DNA from: Polaribacter sp. Z022 | Lineage (GTDB): Bacteria > Bacteroidota > Bacteroidia > Flavobacteriales > Flavobacteriaceae | Direction: 5' to 3' | Length of the DNA: 64,000 nucleotides | Assembly (NCBI RefSeq): GCF_023555495.1 | Contig: NZ_JALCZO010000001.1 | Location: 1 to 64,000 of the forward strand | In this document: positions 18,160-26,101 of the stretch, in pieces | Layout of the letters: each line of letters begins with the position of its first letter | How positions within the stretch are numbered: position 1 is the first letter of the stretch | Notes under the pieces: model-generated | Told to the model about the DNA's origin: nothing | What the model saw: only the letters and a program-made list of their open reading frames with translations | The model's database searches: none | Program-made: the position numbers and the translations under genes

Positions 18160-19371
18160 TTAACTAAACATAAATTTTACTTTATCCGAAAAACTTGCAT
18201 TTTTATACCAAAACCACATTAATCCTTCTTCTAAATCTTGTGGAGACATTAATAAAGGTTGATAAACTGCATTGCTTCCCTCATATTTAGACCAATCTTT
18301 TGTTAATATTCTTCCTTCTGTTTCTAAACGATTAAATGTGTCAGATCCAGGAAATGGTATTACCAAATGAGGATAAACTTTATCTGCATTTATATCTTTT
18401 ACAAAATTTAATGTTTCTTCAAAAATTGAAGTATCATGTGCATCAAAACCAAACAAAAAATCACCAACAACTTCAATATTGTATTTCTTAATAATTTTTA
18501 CATATTCTTTTATTTTATTTGGTTTTACAAACGACTTACCTTGATCTTTTAATGCTTTTTCACTTGGTGTTTCTATACCGAACAAAAGTGCTTTAACTCC
18601 TGCTTTTTCTGCAGCTTCCAATAAACGTTCATCTCTTGCAATCATAATAGTTGTTTCTCCAAAAAAATTCATTTTTAGTGGTGCTATTGCCTCAAATAAT
18701 GCTATTGCATATTCTTTATCTTGCGTTAAATTATCCGAGTGTAATTCTACCCACTCTACACCAATTTCCTTCAAATGCTTTAACTCGCTTACTATATTTT
18801 CAATTGGTCGTAATTGAAATTTTTTAAAAAATTTGTGAACTAAACAAAAATCACATTTAAACGGACAACCTCTAGAAACTACAACAGACCAAGTATAATT
18901 ATAATGTTTTGGATGAATATAATTAGTTGGATAAGGCTTTAAATCTTTAAGATTAAAAACTGTATCTCTTTTATAGCTTTTTTTAAGAACTCCTTTTTTA
19001 AAGTCTTCTAAAAGTTGCTCCCATATACCTTCGATTTCACCAATTAAAATAGTATCTGCATGTTTACTAGCTTCTTCTTGCATAAAATAAGTGTGTAACC
19101 CCCCTAACACTATTGTTTTTCCCTTCTCAGAAAATTTATCTGCAATTTCATATGCTCGAAATGCATCTGGTGTAGACATAAAAACAGCTATAATATCTGC
19201 ATCAGAATTAAAATCTGTTTTCATACCAATAGTTTCATCACACATTTCAATTTCTACATTTTTTGGTGTTGTAGCTGCTGCAGAAAAAATATTTTGTGGT
19301 GGACCACCAGTTTCTGCTTTATACTTTGAATATTCACTTCCAGCAGAAGCTTTAATTAAATAGACTTTCAT
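18160..19371 (-). CDS. B12-binding-type radical SAM protein
   Basis: 403 residues. The first ~140 residues have the Rossmann-like B12-binding domain layout (DADIIAVFMSTPDAFRAYEI ... IVLGGLHTYFMQEEA ... DTILIGEIEGIW). The radical SAM [4Fe-4S] motif C-x3-C-x2-C is in SRGCPFKCDFCLVH near 168-176, followed by the half-barrel (EWVELHSDNLTQD, GVKALLFGIETPSEKALKDQ, VVGDFLFGFDAHD). Relatives include methylases and cyclases acting on unreactive carbons of lipids, hopanoids and natural products; the substrate here cannot be read from sequence. It is 31 bp behind the periplasmic gene at 19403 and under the same FNR-like promoter. Confidence 0.88.
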   Translation of the reverse strand: MKVYLIKASAGSEYSKYKAETGGPPQNIFSAAATTPKNVEIEMCDETIGMKTDFNSDADIIAVFMSTPDAFRAYEIADKFSEKGKTIVLGGLHTYFMQEEASKHADTILIGEIEGIWEQLLEDFKKGVLKKSYKRDTVFNLKDLKPYPTNYIHPKHYNYTWSVVVSRGCPFKCDFCLVHKFFKKFQLRPIENIVSELKHLKEIGVEWVELHSDNLTQDKEYAIALFEAIAPLKMNFFGETTIMIARDERLLEAAEKAGVKALLFGIETPSEKALKDQGKSFVKPNKIKEYVKIIKKYNIEVVGDFLFGFDAHDTSIFEETLNFVKDINADKVYPHLVIPFPGSDTFNRLETEGRILTKDWSKYEGSNAVYQPLLMSPQDLEEGLMWFWYKNASFSDKVKFMFS

Positions 19372-19402
19372 TGTTTTTATATTTTAAAATGACTATTAAA
19401 AT

Positions 19403-19864
19403 TTATCCTTTTACTAATGGATGATTATAAGATAATTTAAAATCTCTTGCTCTTTCTATGAAATGGTCTATTTGATTAAAACGTAAAAATTTTTTTGCTG
19501 AAATTACTTTCATAATTTTTCTAAAATATTTCTTTTGTAAACGTATCTTTTGTTTATCGTATTTTAATATATTTTTTAAAAAAACTGTAGCTTCTTTTTC
19601 ATTCATTTTTGTATAATCATGTAAAAACATATTTATTTCTTTATTAAGAATCTTTTCTTTTTTATTAAGGTATTCATCTAATAAAGGCCAAAAATAGGTA
19701 GCTTCAATTTTTGTAAACTCCATATTATTACTAACAATTACTTTATATTCATTATCTGCTATCTCTATAGCTTTAAGAATATTATCTTGAATGTTTTGTC
19801 CTTTAGTTGTTAAGTTAGACAATAAACACAATGTTACTATTAATGTTATTCTTAAAATTTTCAT
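19403..19864 (-). CDS. Secreted helical protein of unknown function
   Basis: 153 residues, signal peptide MKILRITLIVTLCLLSNLTT-KGQN. The mature part is predicted mostly helical and highly charged (EIADNEYKVIVSNNMEFTKI, KYDKQKIRLQKKYFRKIMKV, FLRFNQIDHFIERARDFKLS), reminiscent of Spy/CpxP-like periplasmic proteins but without LTxxQ repeats. First gene of the operon 19864 to 17968; the FNR-like operator is 107 bp upstream of the ATG. Confidence 0.72.
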   Translation of the reverse strand: MKILRITLIVTLCLLSNLTTKGQNIQDNILKAIEIADNEYKVIVSNNMEFTKIEATYFWPLLDEYLNKKEKILNKEINMFLHDYTKMNEKEATVFLKNILKYDKQKIRLQKKYFRKIMKVISAKKFLRFNQIDHFIERARDFKLSYNHPLVKG

Positions 19865-19934
19865 TCTTCTATTTTTAAAGATTAATTAAAGTAGAATTAT
19901 TTTTGGCCAATAAATATTCTATTCATTTATACCA

Positions 19935-19980
19935 CAAATTTCAAGAGTTTTTTTATATTTTCTTTTGATGTAAGTCAAAA
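19935..19980 (-). promoter_or_regulatory. FNR-like operator plus -7 element (site A)
   Basis: Operator TTTTGATGTAAGTCAAAA at 19963-19980 (core TTGAT-GTAA-GTCAA, centre 19971.5). On the minus strand GAAATTTG (19942-19935), one mismatch from TAnnTTTG, ends exactly 36.5 bp downstream of the centre. This is the spacing of a class II CRP/FNR-activated promoter and is identical to the sites at 24253, 26000 and 26408. Drives 19403-19864 and 18160-19371. Confidence 0.75.
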
Positions 19981-19999
19981 TAAAAAGTTAGAAAGAAAA

Positions 20000-21070
20000 T
20001 TATTTAGAATATTCTACCTCTACCAACTGTGTTAAAGGAATACTCTGACAACTTAAAATATATCCTTTCTCTACCTCAGATTCATCTAAAGAAAGGTTAT
20101 TTTTCATATGAACTTTACCTTGTTTTAGTTTACAAACACATGTAGAACAAACTCCACCTTCACATGAAAAAGGAGGGTTTAAACCTTTATCAATTAAAGT
20201 TCTTAATATTGTTTTTCCTTCTGGAACAGTAAGTTCTATTTGAGTATTGTTAATTTTTGCAATTAGTTTTGCATTTACTACTCCTTTTATATTAGAACCT
20301 TTAATGGTACCACCAAAACTTTCAGTAAATATTCTTGAATCTGGAACATCTATATTTTTAAGAGCTCTTTTGGTATTAGAAATCATAGATCCAGGACCAC
20401 AAATGTAATATTCTGCATTTTGAGCATAAGGTGGATATTCATTAATAAACCATTTTACCATACTAGAATCTATTCTTCCTTTTTTATAATTGTAACTACT
20501 AGAAGTTTTCCACAAATCGCTCCATGCATTTATTGGTCTACTTAAAGTATGTATAAGAATTAACCTGTCTTTAAAAGATTGCTTCAGTTCTTCTAGTTCT
20601 TTTTGAAACATAATTGATTCTTGATTTCTGTTTCCAAAAATTATATATACATAACTTCTTTCTTCAGTTAAAAGCACAGTTTTTAAAATGGATAAAATTG
20701 GTGTAATTCCACTTCCGGCAGCAAACAAATAATATGTTTTATAGTTTTCTTTTTTTATATCAGCAAAAAAACGTCCATCTGGAGGTAAAACTTCAACTAC
20801 ATCTCCAGCTTTAAGGTTATCATTAATATGGTTAGAAACCAATCCGTTTTTTACACGTTTTACTCCAATTTGTAAAGGTTCTTCTAAAACCGGAGAACTA
20901 CATAATGAATACGAACGACGTACTTGTTGTCCTTTCAGATTGAATTGTAACGTAAGAAATTGCCCTGGTTTGTAATTAAAAGCATCATACAATTCATAAG
21001 AAACATCAAAAGCTACTGAAACAGCATCTTTAGTTTCTTTTTTTACTTCTAAAACTTTTAAGGTATACAT
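20000..21070 (-). CDS. FAD/NAD(P)H oxidoreductase with plant-type [2Fe-2S] ferredoxin domain
   Basis: 356 residues. N-terminal FAD domain with RRSYSLCSSP, NAD domain with AAGSGITPILSIL and YICGPGSMI, and C-terminal ferredoxin with cysteines C303, C308, C311 and C341, exactly the C-x4-C-x2-C-x29-C pattern. This is the PaaE/Hmp-like reductase architecture that feeds electrons from NAD(P)H to an oxygenase. The Rieske oxygenase is two genes upstream in the same tight operon, so I infer it is that enzyme's reductase, and perhaps that of the diiron hydroxylase as well. Confidence 0.93.
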   Translation of the reverse strand: MYTLKVLEVKKETKDAVSVAFDVSYELYDAFNYKPGQFLTLQFNLKGQQVRRSYSLCSSPVLEEPLQIGVKRVKNGLVSNHINDNLKAGDVVEVLPPDGRFFADIKKENYKTYYLFAAGSGITPILSILKTVLLTEERSYVYIIFGNRNQESIMFQKELEELKQSFKDRLILIHTLSRPINAWSDLWKTSSSYNYKKGRIDSSMVKWFINEYPPYAQNAEYYICGPGSMISNTKRALKNIDVPDSRIFTESFGGTIKGSNIKGVVNAKLIAKINNTQIELTVPEGKTILRTLIDKGLNPPFSCEGGVCSTCVCKLKQGKVHMKNNLSLDESEVEKGYILSCQSIPLTQLVEVEYSK

Positions 21071-21078
21071 CTTACTTA

Positions 21079-21645
21079 TTATTTTAACTTGTAAATTTTC
21101 TTTGTCAAAATTTGAGTTGGAAAGCTATCAATATAATCTCCTTCTACTTTTATTCTATCACCTACTTTTAAAGAAATATAATTATCTCCTAAGTTAGGAA
21201 TACTCACTATCATATTATAAGCCTTATTATCTTTATCTCTAAGATGAATAGTTTCTCCGTCTTTTTCTCCAATTACTTTTGTTACTGTTAGTTCAGGTAA
21301 CTTTTTAAAAGTAGCTCTTTCTATTACTTTTATTTTTTTAGCAAAAATCTGTACAGGTTTATTCTCTGTATACTTTCCTGTAATTTTTACTTTATCTCCA
21401 ACATATAAACGCACATAATTTTCTTCTAAATTAGGAATACTTATTGTGCAAAAATATAAACTACCAGCTACATCTTTTAATGTTGCTGTGTAACCATCTT
21501 TTCCTTTGTAAATATCTATAACTGTTAATGTAGCATAGTCAGATAGCATATTTTTAATTTCTGAATTATTGTTATCTTTTTTGTCTTTGACCGAATTACA
21601 AGCTGTAATTGCTACTACTAATATTAATATAAACAAGTTCTTCAT
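21079..21645 (-). CDS. Lipoprotein with two tandem OB-like repeats
   Basis: 188 residues from the ATG at 21645 (MKNLFILILVVAITACNS, lipobox ITAC); the longer frame to 21696 overlaps the Rieske gene and only adds pre-signal residues. The mature part is an internal duplication: residues about 39-110 (LTVIDIYKGKDGYTATLKD ... SIPNLEENYVRLYVGDKVKI) and 114-185 (LTVTKVIGEKDGETIHLRD ... SIPNLGDNYISLKVGDRIKV). Each half has the strand order of a small OB-fold. It lies between oxygenase and reductase genes (gaps 28 and 8 bp), so it may be an envelope partner of the pathway. Role unknown. Confidence 0.8.
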   Translation of the reverse strand: MKNLFILILVVAITACNSVKDKKDNNNSEIKNMLSDYATLTVIDIYKGKDGYTATLKDVAGSLYFCTISIPNLEENYVRLYVGDKVKITGKYTENKPVQIFAKKIKVIERATFKKLPELTVTKVIGEKDGETIHLRDKDNKAYNMIVSIPNLGDNYISLKVGDRIKVEGDYIDSFPTQILTKKIYKLK

Positions 21646-21673
21646 ATCTTTTGTTTTATAATTAAGTACATGC

Positions 21674-22879
21674 TTATTGCTCCTTAAAAGCCCCATTTTT
21701 TTTCATCCATTTTTTTACTTCTTCTTGAAATCTTTGAATAGCATATTCTCCTTTTTTTGCTTGAGCACCTACTTTAAAATATGGAGATTGTAATGACTTT
21801 TGCTGTTGTTCACAAGCATAAATATCTTCTAACATAAAATCTCCACTTGCCATTGGGTCATTTTTATCTCCTTCGTATTTTCCTGTATTTCCTAATTTAG
21901 TCCACACATTACTTAAAGTTGATTTAGAGTACTGCTTTGTATATTCCCACTCACTAACATTCATTGTTTTAGAACGTATGGTTACTAAAGTTTTATCTGG
22001 TGCTAAGGGCAATACATGAAAAGTATTCCATGAACCTTCGCTTTCTGTAATTCCAATATTTGGAAATAACCAAGGAACATATGCTTTTATATTATCTTCT
22101 GGCATTTTATCTATTAAAGGAAAAGGAGAAGCTTTTTTTACTTCTTTTTGATAAATATCTACTAAAGGTTCCTGAAACCAATAATGAGGTCCAACCCAAC
22201 CAAATTCTGCTTTTTCATGATTGTACATATTGAGTGTACCTTCGTGTAAATGTGCTAAATGGTAATGGTCAATATAGTTTTCTACAACAATTTTCCAGTT
22301 GGCTTTTATTTCTTTACTATAAAAAGGTTCTCCTTTTTTAGTTTGATATTCTATCAATTCCTCTGGTATATGAGGCCCTAAGTATTGTTTAACGTTACCA
22401 AAATACTCCATAATATTTGGTGCATTTTTTTCTGGATGTACAAATAACATACCCTTAAAAATATCAACAGAAGCTTCATGTAAATTTAAATCACATTTAT
22501 GCAATTCTCCTTTTAGGTTTGGAAATTCTTCTTCTCTTTTAGGAACACTAATTAGTTTACCTTCTAAATTATAAGTCCAATCATGGTAAGGACAAGTAAT
22601 TGCTTTTTGTGCTTTACCTACTGCTCTTAATAATTGTGTGCCTCTATGTCTACAAATATTATGAAATGCGCGTAATCTATTATCACGTCCTTTTACAATA
22701 AATATGTTATTTAAACCAGCTTGTACACTAATATAATCTCCAGGTTTACTTACATCTTCTACCAAACCTGCAAATTGCCATGTTGTACTAAATAAATATT
22801 TTAATTCGGTATCAAACCATTCTTTTGAAGTGTATGCTTCTACAGGTAGAGCATGCATCATTTGATTATTTTTAAGCAT
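21674..22879 (-). CDS. Rieske non-heme iron oxygenase, alpha subunit type
   Basis: 401 residues. The Rieske [2Fe-2S] ligands are C76-x-H78 and C96-x2-H99 (CRHRG ... CPYHDW). The catalytic iron site has D204-x2-H207-x4-H212 (NYIDHYHLAHLH), where D204 is the bridging residue for electron transfer between subunits. The overall layout is that of ring-hydroxylating and choline/carnitine-type monooxygenases, which insert O2 oxygen or demethylate. No beta subunit is present, so an alpha3-type enzyme is likely. The substrate is not predictable from sequence. Alternative starts at Met7 or Met8 are possible. Six bp after the desaturase gene. Confidence 0.94.
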   Translation of the reverse strand: MLKNNQMMHALPVEAYTSKEWFDTELKYLFSTTWQFAGLVEDVSKPGDYISVQAGLNNIFIVKGRDNRLRAFHNICRHRGTQLLRAVGKAQKAITCPYHDWTYNLEGKLISVPKREEEFPNLKGELHKCDLNLHEASVDIFKGMLFVHPEKNAPNIMEYFGNVKQYLGPHIPEELIEYQTKKGEPFYSKEIKANWKIVVENYIDHYHLAHLHEGTLNMYNHEKAEFGWVGPHYWFQEPLVDIYQKEVKKASPFPLIDKMPEDNIKAYVPWLFPNIGITESEGSWNTFHVLPLAPDKTLVTIRSKTMNVSEWEYTKQYSKSTLSNVWTKLGNTGKYEGDKNDPMASGDFMLEDIYACEQQQKSLQSPYFKVGAQAKKGEYAIQRFQEEVKKWMKKNGAFKEQ

Positions 22880-22885
22880 ATTTTT

Positions 22886-23839
22886 TTATTTAGAAGGTGT
22901 CCAATCTGGTGGTTTAATTAAAACTTTAAATTTATTTACAACACCTTTAGTTTGCAATAGTTTGCTTCCTAATCTAGATAATCCATGAAAAAATACTTTT
23001 ATAGGATTAACACTGTTTAAAGGCTCTGAAATTCCATATCTAACTTTTTCAACTTCTGGCTCAAAAGTGCCTAAAAGTTTATCCCAAATAATTAAAATTC
23101 CTGCATAGTTTTTATCCCAATATTGTCTATTAGAACCATGATGTACCCTATGATGAGAAGGAGTATTAAATATTTTTTCAATTGGTTTTGGTAATTTCCC
23201 AATTATTTCTGTGTGTAATAGTGTTTGAAATACTTGTACAAATATTTCTGCTGCTAATATTAATATTGGGTCAAATCCTAGCATAACAATTGGTAATGAG
23301 AAAAGAATTGGAAACACTGCATCTAATGGTCCAAAACGATAAGCTACAGACATATTAAAGTGTTCTGAACTGTGGTGTACTGTATGTGTTGCCCATCCTA
23401 AACCAATTCTATGCATAGTTCTATGATCCCAATAATAAGCAAAATCTGCTAATAAAATTGCTCCTATAACTGTAACTATATTTAAAGGTAAATGCGGTAA
23501 ACTAAAATTATAATGAAGCCAATAATACACTTTAACAATTGCAAATAATGCTAAAATATATTCTATAACTATAAACGCTCCAAAAGTAATTACATTAGCT
23601 ATAGAATCTAAAATTACATCTTTTCCTAATTTTTTAATAACTCCATATCTAATAATTTCTATAAAAAAAAATGGAATAATTATATATATTAAACTTAAAT
23701 CATTTACAATATAAAACCAATATTCTACAGATTCTGGATATAAATCTGTTAGATTTAAAAAATTTGCAACTCCATGTACACTTCCTGTTATAACAGCTAT
23801 TACTAATATGCTATATATTAAAAGTCTAGTATTACTCAT
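22886..23839 (-). CDS. Sterol desaturase / fatty acid hydroxylase family membrane diiron enzyme
   Basis: 317 residues with about five to six hydrophobic segments. All histidine boxes are intact: H139-x3-H143 (DHRTMH), H152-x2-H155-H156 (HTVHH) and H230-x2-H233-H234 (HRVHH). The family uses O2 and electrons to hydroxylate or desaturate lipids, sterols or carotenoids in the membrane. Position 5 bp after the DUF2147 gene and 6 bp before the Rieske gene suggests that both oxygenases act in one pathway and share electron supply. Confidence 0.93.
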   Translation of the reverse strand: MSNTRLLIYSILVIAVITGSVHGVANFLNLTDLYPESVEYWFYIVNDLSLIYIIIPFFFIEIIRYGVIKKLGKDVILDSIANVITFGAFIVIEYILALFAIVKVYYWLHYNFSLPHLPLNIVTVIGAILLADFAYYWDHRTMHRIGLGWATHTVHHSSEHFNMSVAYRFGPLDAVFPILFSLPIVMLGFDPILILAAEIFVQVFQTLLHTEIIGKLPKPIEKIFNTPSHHRVHHGSNRQYWDKNYAGILIIWDKLLGTFEPEVEKVRYGISEPLNSVNPIKVFFHGLSRLGSKLLQTKGVVNKFKVLIKPPDWTPSK

Positions 23840-23844
23840 AAGTA

Positions 23845-24231
23845 TTATTTTAAAATATTTCTAGTCCAAGTTTCTTTATAAGGTTTACCATTTAAAGTCA
23901 TTAATACTTCTAACTTATTATGATCTTTTTTAGTAAAGATTACTTTATAAAAACTTCCATCTGGTAAATACATTTTACCATTAATATATTTACCTTCTTT
24001 ATATTCTACATCAGATAAAAAATAATCTTCTTTTTTATCTTTTCCTTTGTACTCTGTAATTCCATCATTATAATAATGTATTTTACCTATGTACTTTTTT
24101 TGGTACTTTACGATTTCATATTTAGCTTGGTATATATCTGTTTTCACATTCCAAACACCAACAATTACATCTTTTTGAGCACATGCACTAAAAGATATAA
24201 TCATTATTAAAATTGCTATTTTTTTCTTCAT
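23845..24231 (-). CDS. DUF2147 family envelope protein (paralog 1)
   Basis: 128 residues from the ATG at 24231, chosen because it starts a signal peptide (MKKKIAILIMIISFSACAQK, lipobox-like FSAC); the frame extends to 24351 but that part overlaps the operator and the upstream gene. DUF2147 signature: IVGVWNV near the start, YVGKI/YIGKI-HYYND in the middle and a final KETWTRN. It is a small beta-barrel-like fold of unknown function. Paralogous to 26498-26890. First gene of the oxygenase operon, 58 bp after FNR-like site B. Confidence 0.82.
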   Translation of the reverse strand: MKKKIAILIMIISFSACAQKDVIVGVWNVKTDIYQAKYEIVKYQKKYIGKIHYYNDGITEYKGKDKKEDYFLSDVEYKEGKYINGKMYLPDGSFYKVIFTKKDHNKLEVLMTLNGKPYKETWTRNILK

Positions 24232-24252
24232 GTCTTTCTTATATTTATAATG

Positions 24253-24298
24253 CAAATATCTAGTTAAATTTTTAAGTGTTTTTTGATTTAAGTCAAAT
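24253..24298 (-). promoter_or_regulatory. FNR-like operator plus -7 element (site B)
   Basis: Operator core TTGATTTAAGTCAA at 24283-24296 (centre 24289.5) and, on the minus strand, GATATTTG at 24260-24253, one mismatch from TAnnTTTG, ending 36.5 bp from the centre. The predicted start of transcription is about 24248, giving a leader of about 17 nt for the operon DUF2147 - desaturase - Rieske - OB lipoprotein - reductase. The operator covers the stop codon of the upstream membrane gene. Confidence 0.78.
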
Positions 24299-24521
24299 AA
24301 CTCCACATAGAATACAATGCTAAAAAAGACCAAATTAAAACCATAAACCAATATAGTTTGGGTGTTTCTATTTTAGAAACTGCTTCTACAAAATGAATTT
24401 CTCCACTTTTAATTACATGAATTAACCCAAGTAAAATAAAAAGAGCCCAAAACCAACTCCAGTTTAAATAAATAGCAATTGCCATTAAAATTAGAGCTAA
24501 TAAAGTTTTCCATTTTTTCAT
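24288..24521 (-). CDS. Small three-helix membrane protein (paralog 1)
   Basis: 77 residues with hydrophobic segments LLALILMAIAIYLNWSWFW, FILLGLIHVI and YWFMVLIWSFLALYSMW. Clearly paralogous to 26102-26368: both share W-[KR]-T-x-x-A-L-I-L-M-x-I-A-x-x-L-N-W-x-W, an x-K-S-G turn followed by an F-[VI]-E-[AP] stretch, and a final helix with [AM]-[LI]-Y-S. One bp separates it from the ABC membrane gene. Function unknown; recurring twice next to DUF2147 genes suggests they work together. Confidence 0.78.
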   Translation of the reverse strand: MKKWKTLLALILMAIAIYLNWSWFWALFILLGLIHVIKSGEIHFVEAVSKIETPKLYWFMVLIWSFLALYSMWSYLT

Positions 24522-24522
24522 T

Positions 24523-25377
24523 TTAAATTGATTTTAATCTAGAACTAATTTCTTGCAACCTAATTACCTGTTGAAAAACAATTGGCAGCATAAAAATACC
24601 ATTCGAAAATTCTAATATATAAGTAAGTGTTGCAAATATATCTCCAGCTGTTACGTTTAATGAGCTAGCTGAAATATATAATGTAAAAGTTGCTAAAAGG
24701 AATAATAATATTTCTATAATTCCAAAATTTAAAGTTTCAAGATCAGAAAGTTTAACCAACCATTTAGAAATATTTTTAAAATGACTAATTACTCCTATTT
24801 GATCTTTAGCTTCTAAAACAGTAATTCTATTTTCTAATTCATCATTTAACCCAATATTAAAATTATAAATTTTAGTATTACTTAACAAATAAATTATAAC
24901 AATTAAAACAATTGTAATTAGGCATGCTATAAAAATATACCAATTAAATAAGGTTAACATTATTAATGCACCAACAACACCAATTAAAGATGTAAAGGCC
25001 TGAGCAACATCGTGTTCAAAAAAATCTATCAATTCTTTTATTAAAGAACTTCTTGCTGCAATAGAAGATACTGAAATATTTTTTTGATGTTGAATATTTG
25101 TTATTTCTGAGGCAACTTTAGAATAAATAAATGTATAAATTCTTGTATCATAATAACGTCTTGCAATACCAACTAAAAAACCAAAACTGTAAAGTATACT
25201 AAAGAGCCAAAGACCGTCATTTTTCTTATTCAATAAATCATTAATTGCTATTCCTAAAACAAGAGGTTGTAATACTTTAGATACATTTTCGAAAATAAGA
25301 AGTATAAATGTAATTGATATTTTCAATTTAAATCTTTTAAAAATAGATTTTATAGCATATTGATTTCCTAATTCCAT
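24523..25377 (-). CDS. ABC exporter-type six-helix transmembrane protein without ATPase domain
   Basis: 284 residues with the six-helix layout of type I ABC exporters (PF13748-like stand-alone form), including the long cytoplasmic helices (IYSKVASEITNIQHQKNISV, IGLNDELENRITVLEAKDQI). The frame ends after the last membrane helix (RLQEISSRLKSI), where a Walker-type ATPase would normally begin; none is encoded next to it. It may be a degenerate or repurposed exporter half. No FNR-like promoter directly upstream; likely read through from site C past the hairpin at 25401. Confidence 0.8.
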   Translation of the reverse strand: MELGNQYAIKSIFKRFKLKISITFILLIFENVSKVLQPLVLGIAINDLLNKKNDGLWLFSILYSFGFLVGIARRYYDTRIYTFIYSKVASEITNIQHQKNISVSSIAARSSLIKELIDFFEHDVAQAFTSLIGVVGALIMLTLFNWYIFIACLITIVLIVIIYLLSNTKIYNFNIGLNDELENRITVLEAKDQIGVISHFKNISKWLVKLSDLETLNFGIIEILLFLLATFTLYISASSLNVTAGDIFATLTYILEFSNGIFMLPIVFQQVIRLQEISSRLKSI

Positions 25378-25400
25378 ATTAATTATATTTTTTATGATAA

Positions 25401-25428
25401 AAGGCTAGAGCCCTCCAACTCTAGCCTT
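25401..25428 (-). terminator. Hairpin terminator or attenuator
   Basis: AAGGCTAGAG (25401-25410) pairs with CTCTAGCCTT (25419-25428) around an 8-nt loop; on the minus strand it is followed by only a short U run (TTTTAT). Downstream of the barrel gene and 23 bp before the ABC membrane gene, so probably partial termination. Confidence 0.7.
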
Positions 25429-25461
25429 AAATTCATAGCAATTATTTATAGAATATCACTT

Positions 25462-25971
25462 TTACAAACTAAATTCTAAACCTATCCCAAAAGTTTTCCA
25501 TGTATTAGATTTTACTTTCAAACCTGTAAAAGAAGCGTTTATAGCTAGTAATTTAGATAATTTCCATCCAACTCTAGGTTTATACTGAAATCCATTTTTA
25601 ATTCCTTTACCAATACCAACTGTATATCCTAAATCTAATCCTAAATAAATATCATTTGTTGTATTATACCTAAATGCTCCCATAATAGGAATGTATTTTG
25701 CATTTCTATATGTAAAATGCTTTAAAGTATTATCTTCTGTATAAGAAACTTTTTTTCCTCCAAAATAAGAAACACCTGTAGAAGCTCCTATATTAAACTT
25801 ACCAGATTTTATAAATAAATACGTTGTTTCTAAACCAATTCCTACTTTTGAAACATCTTCTGTTTCTCCTAAAGGTATAGCTCCAAAAACCCCTACATTA
25901 ATAATTTTTTCTTGTGAAAAACCTATTAAACTAGTTAATGATAATACAAGTATTAGTGATACTTTTTTCAT
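25462..25971 (-). CDS. Small outer-membrane beta-barrel protein
   Basis: 169 residues, signal peptide MKKVSLILVLSLTSLIGFSQ. Repeated amphipathic strands (INVGVFGAIPLGETEDVSKV, FNIGASTGVSYFGG, IYLGLDLGYTVGIGKGIKNG) and a C-terminal strand ending in Leu (FGIGLEFSL) fit an 8-strand OmpX/OprF-like barrel. It has two FNR-like sites upstream (centres 26036.5 and 26084.5), the proximal one correctly spaced to a perfect -7 element, so it should be strongly regulated with the rest of the cluster. Confidence 0.78.
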   Translation of the reverse strand: MKKVSLILVLSLTSLIGFSQEKIINVGVFGAIPLGETEDVSKVGIGLETTYLFIKSGKFNIGASTGVSYFGGKKVSYTEDNTLKHFTYRNAKYIPIMGAFRYNTTNDIYLGLDLGYTVGIGKGIKNGFQYKPRVGWKLSKLLAINASFTGLKVKSNTWKTFGIGLEFSL

Positions 25972-25999
25972 GATATTATGTTTTAAATTATTTATAGTA

Positions 26000-26046
26000 C
26001 AAATTTAAAACTGATTAAAAAGAATTGTTTTGACTTATGTCAAAAC
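26000..26046 (-). promoter_or_regulatory. FNR-like operator plus perfect -7 element (site C)
   Basis: GTTTTGAC-TTAT-GTCAAAAC at 26027-26046 is a perfect inverted repeat (centre 26036.5). On the minus strand TAAATTTG (26007-26000) matches TAnnTTTG completely and ends 36.5 bp from the operator centre. Predicted transcription start near 25995 and leader of about 24 nt to the ATG at 25971. Confidence 0.82.
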
Positions 26047-26075
26047 TGAAAAAAAGAGATGTTTAATTGATGCTT

Positions 26076-26093
26076 TTTTGACATAAATCAAAA
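26076..26093 (-). promoter_or_regulatory. Secondary FNR-like operator (site D)
   Basis: TTTTGAC-ATAA-ATCAAAA, centre 26084.5, 48 bp upstream of site C. No -7 element lies at 36.5 bp on either side, so I infer an auxiliary upstream site for the 25971 promoter, as in tandem CRP/FNR promoters. Confidence 0.6.
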
Positions 26094-26101
26094 CAACCTA
26101 T

